A stretch of 8,465 nt of DNA from Chlamydiota bacterium. GTDB taxonomy: Bacteria > Chlamydiota > Chlamydiia > Chlamydiales > Rhabdochlamydiaceae. The notes beneath the pieces are model-generated. The model was not told where the DNA came from, searched no databases, and saw nothing but the letters and a program-made list of their open reading frames with translations. Where the stretch lies: positions 1-8,465 of the forward strand of contig JABEVM010000012.1 in NCBI GenBank assembly GCA_013041585.1, read 5' to 3'. Below, piece by piece: positions 1 through 5,594 of the stretch (position 1 is the stretch's first letter; each line of letters starts with the position of its first letter). Position numbers and translations under genes: made by a program.

Positions 1-4
1 CTTG

Positions 5-10
5 TATACT
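5..10 (+). promoter_or_regulatory. Possible -10 element of the PAS-receiver gene
   Basis: TATACT at 5-10 matches the TATAAT consensus at five of six positions and lies about 36 bases before the preferred start codon. The -35 region falls outside the window, so this is only a candidate. Confidence 0.3.
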
Positions 11-32
11 CAGGCACCAAAATAATAAATTT

Positions 33-36
33 GAGG
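33..36 (+). promoter_or_regulatory. Ribosome binding site that sets the start at 46
   Basis: GAGG at 33-36 sits 9 bases before ATG 46-48. It overlaps the alternative TTG start at 31, which therefore has no Shine-Dalgarno sequence at a workable distance. This favours the ATG at 46. Confidence 0.6.
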
Positions 37-45
37 TTTTTGTAT

Positions 46-864
46 ATGGCATCTCTTTCCATTCCAGATGTAGTTGCAGGTTTTAGTAAATACGGGCAAG
101 ATGCGCTTCCGTACGTAAAAGTAGATGCATCTAGACGTATTATAGATGCAAACGAGAAAGCAAATAACATGTTTGGTTGTTTATTGAAGGGTTTATCCTT
201 TGATAGCCTTTTGCATCCCATTGACAGACACAGAAATTTAGAAAGTATAGTTCCTTTTTTTGATGAAGAAGATTCTGAAGAGGAAAGTGAAATCTCTTCG
301 ATTGAAATAGGAACTTGGACCTTTATCAGTCAAACAAACATGCAGTGGAGCGGGATTGTTACAGTAATAGATAGTGGTGAGGTAGAAGAGGAGAACATTC
401 TTCGCCTACCGACTTTTTCCGGAGATGAAATCGTAGTTCGAGGTATTCCTTTAGTAAAGGAAGAGATGCAGATTTTACTTGTTGATGATCAGCCTATGAT
501 CCATTTGATACTTACTTCGTTATTAGAAACAATTGGGTTTAATGCAGAAACACAAGTGACGACAGCAGAAAACGGCGTTGAAGCTCTTGAGAGAGTAAAA
601 GAAAAAGAGTTTCATATTATCGTTATGGATAACGAAATGCCAAAAATGAATGGGGTGGTAGCAGGTCCTCTGGTCCGGAAAATAGAACAAGCCAAAAATA
701 GAAATCCTTCCACACTGATTTTTTCATCTGGATCAAATGTAACTCCTCCAAAGTGTTTCACGGATAGTTGTCCAAAACCTGTAAATAGTGCAATTCTTAA
801 AGAGTGCCTTGTGAAAAATTGGCCTGTTGAAGAGAGAATAGGGCTCGCTGTATTTGGGTTGTAG
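46..864 (+). CDS. PAS domain plus response-regulator receiver protein
   Basis: A predicted cytoplasmic signalling protein of 272 residues from ATG 46. Residues about 25-110 look like a PAS sensor domain, with the typical stretch RRIIDANEKANNMFG near residues 30-44. An acidic segment (73-82) falls inside it. Residues about 140-250 are a CheY-like receiver: acidic pair D147/D148 in LLVDDQPM, phospho-acceptor D195 in VMDNEMP, Ser in FSSGS replacing the usual Thr/Ser switch, and K244 in CPKPV. All residues needed for phosphorylation are present. There is no histidine kinase core between the two domains and only a short tail after the receiver, so no DNA-binding output. It could be a phosphate sink, a protein-interaction regulator or a partner of a separate kinase. 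The frame is open to the left edge, so a longer N terminus cannot be excluded; the ribosome binding site at 33-36 supports the chosen start. The gene converges on the methyltransferase with a 6-base gap. Confidence 0.82.
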   Translation: MASLSIPDVVAGFSKYGQDALPYVKVDASRRIIDANEKANNMFGCLLKGLSFDSLLHPIDRHRNLESIVPFFDEEDSEEESEISSIEIGTWTFISQTNMQWSGIVTVIDSGEVEEENILRLPTFSGDEIVVRGIPLVKEEMQILLVDDQPMIHLILTSLLETIGFNAETQVTTAENGVEALERVKEKEFHIIVMDNEMPKMNGVVAGPLVRKIEQAKNRNPSTLIFSSGSNVTPPKCFTDSCPKPVNSAILKECLVKNWPVEERIGLAVFGL

Positions 865-870
865 CGTTCA

Positions 871-1623
871 TTACACTGTGGATTTTATAGCGAATCCACA
901 GTATCCCGTCATAAGAGATTTACTAAAGGTAAACTCTATGTTTACGGCTGAATTTCTAGAAATGAGCCTTTTCCAAAAAAAGGACATGTTGAATGAAGGC
1001 CTAAGCCCCAGGGTATCTTCGAAAAAAAGTTGATGCTCTCTACATAGAATTTGCAGCTCTTTTGGTTTTATAAAGAGAGGATAGACATGCATGTTCTTCG
1101 GAGTATTAGGAATGAACCATTCGACCCCTTTTATCACAAGTAGATAACTTAACAAGTTGCGATTGAATGTATGGAAGAAGAAAAGCCCATCTTTGCTAAG
1201 AACTCGAGACGCTTCGCTAATCACTTTTTCTGGATTTTCTACATGCTCAAGAACATCCATGGCAGTGACAACATCAAAGATTCCATTTTGGTAAGGTAGG
1301 GCGTAGGCATTGGCTTGCCTGTACTCGACGGTTTTTGAGAGATCGTTTTTTATCCCAATTTCTAAGCTAGAAGTAGAAAGATCAATTCCTGACACTTGAT
1401 GACCTTCTTTAGCAAGATAGTTGGTAAGCAAGCCCCCTCCGCATCCGATATCTAACACTTTTGCAGATGTTTTTTTACGCTCTTTGATCACTTTTGCAAT
1501 CCATGGATTGCGAATTTGGTTTTCAGCGCGCAGTAGCGCAATAGGGTGGTCTTCCCTCTCCATCCACTCCTCTTTTAGATCGTCATAAAAGGCGTTGTTT
1601 ATGACTTTTCCGGATTTTTCCAT
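871..1623 (-). CDS. UbiG-like SAM-dependent O-methyltransferase, third gene of the PKS operon
   Basis: A 250-residue class I SAM methyltransferase. Motif I is VLDIGCGGG at residues 56-64, the acidic end of strand 2 is GIDLS at 79-83, and the motif IV region is FDVVTAMDVLEHV at 116-128. These, plus FFHTFNRN, LFIKPKEL and the closing GYCGFAIK, follow the pattern of UbiG, the ubiquinone O-methyltransferase. The neighbours argue against ubiquinone synthesis. A type III polyketide synthase and a membrane protein precede it, so a phenolic or pyrone hydroxyl made by the synthase is a likelier acceptor (inference). The frame stays open to 1827, but that start would overlap the upstream gene by 229 bases and add 68 residues unlike the family. 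The ATG at 1621-1623 gives a normal UbiG-like N terminus and a 25-base overlap with the previous gene, suggesting translational coupling. Its last codons form one arm of an inverted repeat. Confidence 0.85.
   Translation of the reverse strand: MEKSGKVINNAFYDDLKEEWMEREDHPIALLRAENQIRNPWIAKVIKERKKTSAKVLDIGCGGGLLTNYLAKEGHQVSGIDLSTSSLEIGIKNDLSKTVEYRQANAYALPYQNGIFDVVTAMDVLEHVENPEKVISEASRVLSKDGLFFFHTFNRNLLSYLLVIKGVEWFIPNTPKNMHVYPLFIKPKELQILCREHQLFFEDTLGLRPSFNMSFFWKRLISRNSAVNIEFTFSKSLMTGYCGFAIKSTV
875..902. terminator. Stem-loop at the convergent gene ends
   Basis: A perfect 10-bp inverted repeat, ACTGTGGATT at 875-884 and AATCCACAGT at 893-902, with an 8-base loop. It lies within the last codons of the methyltransferase and just beyond the stop of the plus-strand gene. 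Neither side has a T-run, so it is not a classical intrinsic terminator. It may act as a transcript-end barrier for both convergent genes or protect 3' ends. Confidence 0.45.
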
Positions 1624-2099
1624 ATCATATTCCAATAGATAATTTGGTAGAGCAAGAACAAAGTTATAAAGGCGCACTGCGCCATAATAAAGATCCGGAT
1701 CATGTCTGAATGGACAAGCATAGCATCTAGCCATGCGAATGAATTTTTCTGATGAATAAGAGGCCAAAGACATCCGGCTAAAGTAAGAAGTATAGGATGA
1801 TTGATGAATAAAAGTGCATGGAGCCACTGCTCACTTGCTGGACAATGATGTTTATGGATGAATTCATCTTTGGTCACAAAAATACAGGAGAAAATAGCAA
1901 GGCAAGCATAAAGAGAGATCTTCTCTTCTGTAAAAGGAATGAGAAGAATAAAGAGAAAACAGCTTAAAACAGTGAGAGTGTCGAGGGGATGACCAATCCT
2001 TTCCCACTTGGGAAGACCTCTTTTAATATGAAAAAAATATTCATCGGCCCCGATGAGGATAGTCTGTAGTACAAAGGGCAGGAAAATCAGAAAGTACAT
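1599..2099 (-). CDS. Five-helix membrane protein with His/Asp/Glu clusters, second gene of the PKS operon
   Basis: A 166-residue integral membrane protein. Hydrophobic segments are near residues 1-18, 41-55, 61-75, 96-115 and 136-156. Two loops on the same side carry dense potential metal ligands: D19, E20, H24, H37 and D40 (GHPLD), then D78, E79, H82, H84, H85, C86, E90, H94, and H101 just inside helix 4. The positive charges of loop 1 (K26, R27, K31, R34) suggest that this side faces the cytoplasm. The layout, with ExxH (79-82) and ExxxH (90-94) patterns, recalls membrane-bound metal oxygenases or hydroxylases, but no named family was recognised. It lacks the RHPxY-type signature of isoprenylcysteine methyltransferases, which are partners of some other type III synthases. 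The start overlaps the synthase stop by 13 bases and is preceded by GGTGGTG; the end overlaps the methyltransferase. A role in modifying the polyketide product at the membrane is inferred from context. Confidence 0.8.
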   Translation of the reverse strand: MYFLIFLPFVLQTILIGADEYFFHIKRGLPKWERIGHPLDTLTVLSCFLFILLIPFTEEKISLYACLAIFSCIFVTKDEFIHKHHCPASEQWLHALLFINHPILLTLAGCLWPLIHQKNSFAWLDAMLVHSDMIRIFIMAQCAFITLFLLYQIIYWNMIWKNPEKS

Positions 2100-3268
2100 A
2101 GTTCACCACCAGTGGATTTTCTCATGAGGGACCCGGAAATATTGAGCCCAGGTCCGAAAGCTAAACTTACAATGAGAGTTTCTGAAGGTGTTTTGTCATC
2201 CTTTAGAATTTTATCCCAGATATGAGGAAGTGTAGCGGAAGACATATTTCCAAAATTTGTAAGGATCTCTTCACTATGGGAGATTTGATCAGGCTGCAAA
2301 CCAAGCAAGTTCGCAACTTGAGAGATGATTTTTGGGCCGCCTGGGTGGATTGCAAAAAGGGATTGCGTGATCAAGTCTTTGGAAAGGCCTGCTTTTTCAA
2401 AGAGACGCTGAGCAAATAACGGAAGGGCTTTGCCAAGTAAAATTGGGATGTCTTTAGATATCGTCATTCGGAGGCCCCAGCTTTCACATTTCCAGGTCAT
2501 TTTTTCTAGTGTATTTGGGACAATCTCATCAAGTGTGCAAAGGATGGTAAAATAAGGTTTGCCCTTAGGAATACTTTGCTGGCAAAGGAGGGAGTATTTT
2601 ATAAATCCATCTGCAAAAAGAGTTTGGACTACGAGCTGCTCTGTTTCATGCAGCAAAGGATTCATATGTAAACTACATACTTCTGTGTGCACGATATCAA
2701 TGTGTGCAGTAGTTGTGGGACTTGTATGGAAAAATCCTTGTGCCATGCGAATCGCAGGCATAGCCCCATAACATCCCATATGGTAGGCATGAGTGACTAT
2801 GGACTTTTTCCCAAAATCTCTTTTGGAGATGATTTTTTGCGCTCCGCTTGGAGCTACGTATCCTGTACATGTTACATGGATCAGATGGTCTGGAGCTTTG
2901 GCATTTTCCGGATAAAATTCCTCAAATTTTTTCGTAGAAATCGTATCAAAGAGCGCAGATCTTTTAGTGAAATTTGCCCCTTCTAACGAGTTTTCAAAGG
3001 AGAAAATTTCCATTTTTTCCCAATCTAAATGGGAAAAATCTGCGAATTCCAATCCTCTTTTTTGAATTTTCTCTTTGCCGATGCCAAGTTTATAAAGGCG
3101 TGATTTCAGCTCTTCATGAAAGAGCTGCATTTCAGGATCTTCATTTGTCTTATTTTCCTTTTTTCCTTCCGCTTTTTTATGGGCTTTTGCAATCCATGCC
3201 AGCGTCTCTTCTTGAGAAAGCTCTAAAGAAGGGCGGATAATATGAAAATCTGTAATGACCGGATGCAT
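2087..3268 (-). CDS. Type III polyketide synthase (chalcone/stilbene synthase superfamily), first gene of the operon
   Basis: A 393-residue ketosynthase of the chalcone synthase superfamily, the usual length for type III enzymes. These work as soluble homodimers, loading an acyl-CoA starter, extending it with malonyl-CoA and cyclising the product. The triad is complete: C166 in HMGCYGAMPA, H308 in AIHPGGPKI and N341 in NFGNMSSA. The C-terminal FGPGLN (371-376) matches the conserved GFGPG loop with Ala replacing the first Gly. Residues 29-45 form a Lys/Glu-rich insertion. The protein differs from a KASIII (FabH) fatty-acid enzyme by the GNMSS and FGPG signatures. Starter and product cannot be read from the sequence; alkylpyrones, alkylresorcinols and acylphloroglucinols are all possible. 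It has its own promoter (3292-3320) and an AGGTG ribosome binding site 7 bases before the ATG. It leads an operon with a membrane protein and a methyltransferase, which suggests a membrane-associated, O-methylated polyketide lipid. Confidence 0.9.
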   Translation of the reverse strand: MHPVITDFHIIRPSLELSQEETLAWIAKAHKKAEGKKENKTNEDPEMQLFHEELKSRLYKLGIGKEKIQKRGLEFADFSHLDWEKMEIFSFENSLEGANFTKRSALFDTISTKKFEEFYPENAKAPDHLIHVTCTGYVAPSGAQKIISKRDFGKKSIVTHAYHMGCYGAMPAIRMAQGFFHTSPTTTAHIDIVHTEVCSLHMNPLLHETEQLVVQTLFADGFIKYSLLCQQSIPKGKPYFTILCTLDEIVPNTLEKMTWKCESWGLRMTISKDIPILLGKALPLFAQRLFEKAGLSKDLITQSLFAIHPGGPKIISQVANLLGLQPDQISHSEEILTNFGNMSSATLPHIWDKILKDDKTPSETLIVSLAFGPGLNISGSLMRKSTGGELCTF

Positions 3269-3275
3269 AATTTTA

Positions 3276-3280
3276 CACCT
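3276..3280 (-). promoter_or_regulatory. Ribosome binding site of the polyketide synthase
   Basis: On the minus strand AGGTG lies 7 bases before ATG 3268. It is the clearest ribosome binding site among the minus-strand genes here and supports this start. Confidence 0.65.
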
Positions 3281-3291
3281 AAAAAGCGGTC

Positions 3292-3320
3292 AATATAGCA
3301 CTTCACATTTCTTAGGTAAA
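3292..3320 (-). promoter_or_regulatory. Promoter of the polyketide synthase operon
   Basis: Read on the minus strand: -35 TTTACC (3315-3320), a 17-base spacer, then -10 TATATT (3292-3297) preceded by TGC, an extended -10. The -10 matches consensus at five of six positions and the -35 at four. Transcription would begin near 3285, leaving a leader of under 20 bases before the ATG. The three-gene cluster can thus be transcribed independently of the upstream channel gene. Confidence 0.65.
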
Positions 3321-3328
3321 TGGTTTTG

Positions 3329-3347
3329 TCTCTATAGGCTATAGAGA
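3329..3347. repeat. Dyad symmetry over the channel gene's stop codon
   Basis: TCTCTATAG (3329-3337) and CTATAGAGA (3339-3347) are perfect inverted arms around one central base. As RNA this would form a 7-bp stem with a 5-base loop that includes the stop codon. No T-run follows on the minus strand. It could be a weak terminator or processing site for the channel transcript, or an operator just upstream of the PKS promoter. Confidence 0.4.
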
Positions 3348-5450
3348 GATCTTATTTTTTCGCAGTGCATCATCAATCGCCCATAGATAGATTGATTCTA
3401 AGGAAGTGGTCTTTTTGTTGATGCTGCTTTCATCGACCCACATCACCAAGGCTAAATCAATATTGCTGTCATTGAGCTGTGTCATCCAGACCTGAGGAGG
3501 TGGAACAGGGAGTGTGTAAGGGATCCCTACAGCAGTTTCGATCGCCATTTTGCAAACCAATTCTCGATCGGCTTGATAAGAAATTTTGAAGGGAATAGAA
3601 ATCCGATGTGATTGATCGGAGATTTTCTTGTTTGTGAATTTTTTGATGATCAGCTCAGAGTTTGGGATAAAGATTTTATGACCTTCTAATGTCTCTAAAA
3701 TGGTCGTTCTTACATTGACATCGAGAATGATCCCTTTTTCTCCAGACTCCAAAACAATATAGTCTCCTACGCGGATATTTTTATCTAAAAGAACAATAAT
3801 CCCTGAGACAAAGTTTTGAATGATGGAAAGAAGCCCAAATCCTATCCAAAACGTGAACGCACCCGCAATGAAAGCAAAAGCGGTAAAGTCAATACCAATG
3901 GATGAGATCGCAATCACAAGGCCAAGTAAAAGAATAAAGAAATAGGCTAAACGGCTAAATGTGTATAAAGCTGATTCATTGAGGAGATTATGTTTTTTCC
4001 CAAGACGATGCAATAATTTTTGGACAAATGTTGCAAAAGCGTATCCTAAAATTAAGATCGCGATCACTTTTAAGATCGCTCTAAAGGTGATGGGAGTATT
4101 GCCGATTTTAAAAAAACTCTCACGCATCCATTCTGCGCGCTCTTGTATGTAAATCAGAAAAGAAGTTGTTTGATCTGCGATTTTATCCGTAAGGGTTGGG
4201 TATTTCTGCTTGATCAGAAGATCAAGTTGCTCTAAGAGAAATTCAGAGATGAAAATCTCATTTTCTAATCTTTGTATCGAAAGTAGGGTTTGCTGGCTAA
4301 GATCTAAAGAGGTTTGATAGGCCTCTCTTTCGAGGCTTTCAACCGTAGAGTTTTGCTCTTGCAAATAAGAAAGGCTTTGCAGAGCTTGTTCCATATCAAG
4401 CGTTGCATTTTTTTGCCAGTCTGTGATCGACCTTGTGATTTTATTTACTTTCGATTGCGATGCTGTGATTTGCTTGCGATAGAGGGAAATGGTCTTTTCT
4501 GCATCGAAGTTATTCACCTCGAGGACGGTGCCCTCGGTTTCTTTATTAAGTAAAACAATCTGAGAGATCGCCTCTCCTACGGAAGCTTTCATAAGTTTTT
4601 GCGAGCTTACTGCTTTTTCTATTGGAGAGGAGAGATACTGTGTATGAACTTTTGTATAGGCAAGTTGCGCATTGAACACGGTAGTAATGGCATTTTTCAG
4701 ATTTTTTTGGGCCTCTTGCACCTCATTTTGAATTTGGTCTACTAAGTAGCTTGGAAAGGTAAGATGATTTCGCGCAAAATCAATTTCCTTTTGTAGATGT
4801 AGGACTTGATCTTTTTGCTGGTTTTCCAAGGCTTGAAGATAGTTTACTTGGAACTCGTCAACAATAAGTGTCAGCTTTTCTGACATGACCTCAAGTCCAT
4901 GTAGCAGTTTTTTAGAGGAAGTCTCCGATACAATTAAGTAGGCTGCAACAAGAGTGTCTAAATATTTGTTTCCCGATTGTAAAATTTCTATATTGAGGCT
5001 TTTTTGCAAAATCGTATTTTTTAGTTGCTGCTGCGTTTCTTGAAGATCTCTTGCAAGACCTACAAACTCTTCTAGATTGTACTCTTGAAGGAAAGGTTTT
5101 GCCTCTGGAACTGATAGCTCAGCTGGATGTTGCAGCTCAGGTAGAGTTTGTAAGATAGAAATAATCCTTTCGATAAAAGGAGAGGCGTCTAAGCTTTCTT
5201 CGGGGGATAAAGAGCTTTGCAAACGAGTTAACTCCTCAATGCTCTTTTGTATGCGAAGTTGCAGCTCATCTCCGCTTACATTGTAATAGCGCCACCAGCT
5301 TTGGCTTAAATCCGCGGGGTTAGGTGCAGGCGCAGTTTGCTCTTTGGGTAAGGAACTAGTAGGAGCTGGAGTGGGGGGAGCGCTATGCAAAATAGGACAA
5401 AAAAGAAGGAAAAGAGATAGAGCTGCTCTGAAATTTTTAAGAAAAGACAT
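3339..5450 (-). CDS. MscS-family mechanosensitive channel with a long periplasmic domain
   Basis: A 703-residue inner-membrane channel that would open under membrane tension to release solutes during osmotic downshock. Residues 1-24 form a signal peptide ending in HSA, followed by a Pro/Ala-rich linker (25-50). Residues about 60-445 are predominantly helical and coiled-coil-like, presumably periplasmic. Transmembrane helices lie near 454-476 and 495-517. The pore helix runs about 521-555, with the Gly-rich stretch GFGLLSIIQNFVSG at 537-550. The MscS beta domain follows, with RVGDYI at 560-565 and FIPNSELI at 594-601, then the alpha/beta C-terminal domain. The layout is that of MscK/YbiO-type long members, with fewer helices than E. 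coli MscK. The protein stops at LRKNKISL, just before the IPFPQ-like tail that usually closes this family, so the end is slightly short. The start has only a weak ribosome binding site. Confidence 0.87.
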   Translation of the reverse strand: MSFLKNFRAALSLFLLFCPILHSAPPTPAPTSSLPKEQTAPAPNPADLSQSWWRYYNVSGDELQLRIQKSIEELTRLQSSLSPEESLDASPFIERIISILQTLPELQHPAELSVPEAKPFLQEYNLEEFVGLARDLQETQQQLKNTILQKSLNIEILQSGNKYLDTLVAAYLIVSETSSKKLLHGLEVMSEKLTLIVDEFQVNYLQALENQQKDQVLHLQKEIDFARNHLTFPSYLVDQIQNEVQEAQKNLKNAITTVFNAQLAYTKVHTQYLSSPIEKAVSSQKLMKASVGEAISQIVLLNKETEGTVLEVNNFDAEKTISLYRKQITASQSKVNKITRSITDWQKNATLDMEQALQSLSYLQEQNSTVESLEREAYQTSLDLSQQTLLSIQRLENEIFISEFLLEQLDLLIKQKYPTLTDKIADQTTSFLIYIQERAEWMRESFFKIGNTPITFRAILKVIAILILGYAFATFVQKLLHRLGKKHNLLNESALYTFSRLAYFFILLLGLVIAISSIGIDFTAFAFIAGAFTFWIGFGLLSIIQNFVSGIIVLLDKNIRVGDYIVLESGEKGIILDVNVRTTILETLEGHKIFIPNSELIIKKFTNKKISDQSHRISIPFKISYQADRELVCKMAIETAVGIPYTLPVPPPQVWMTQLNDSNIDLALVMWVDESSINKKTTSLESIYLWAIDDALRKNKISL

Positions 5451-5479
5451 TTTATTACCATGTTCGCGAATTAATTTTC

Positions 5480-5508
5480 TTTTAACTCACGAATGGTTTT
5501 ATTTTCAA
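5480..5508 (-). promoter_or_regulatory. Weak candidate promoter of the channel gene
   Basis: On the minus strand TTGAAA (5503-5508) is a good -35. A 17-base spacer leads to TTAAAA (5480-5485), a poor -10 with three of six matches. The terminator just upstream implies that the channel gene needs its own promoter in this short gap, which is the main support. Confidence 0.3.
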
Positions 5509-5530
5509 AATAATAAGCAGTGCTTTTATT

Positions 5531-5573
5531 TTAAAAAATAAAAGATTGATGCTAGTTGTTGTCTAGCATCAAT
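5531..5573 (-). terminator. Intrinsic terminator of the Inc-like gene
   Basis: On the minus strand an 11-bp perfect stem (arms 5563-5573 and 5545-5555) with a 7-base loop is followed by the T-rich run CTTTTATTTTTT. It begins about 20 bases after the Inc-like gene's stop and separates that transcript from the channel gene. Confidence 0.88.
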
Positions 5574-5594
5574 TGACTTAGTTTTTCTAGCAGT

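Noticed and set aside
1624..1827. A 68-residue N-terminal extension of the methyltransferase starting at 1827
   Set aside because: It would overlap the membrane protein gene by 229 bases, and its residues do not resemble the family. ATG 1623 gives a normal UbiG-like start.
1599..2099. Isoprenylcysteine methyltransferase (BpsB-like) identity for the membrane protein
   Set aside because: Its size, helix number and PKS neighbour would fit, but the RHPxY and Glu-pair signatures are not present, and a separate methyltransferase is already in the operon.
2222..3240. Several plus-strand open frames opposite the polyketide synthase
   Set aside because: They are short, overlap each other and lack motifs. 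The minus-strand frame encodes an intact catalytic triad over its full length.
2087..3268. FabH/KASIII fatty-acid synthase identity for the synthase
   Set aside because: The GNMSS context of the Asn and the FGPG loop near the C terminus are type III PKS features.
5463..5470. TTCGCGAA palindrome upstream of the channel gene
   Set aside because: An 8-base palindrome is likely by chance and has no partner or clear relation to the promoter.
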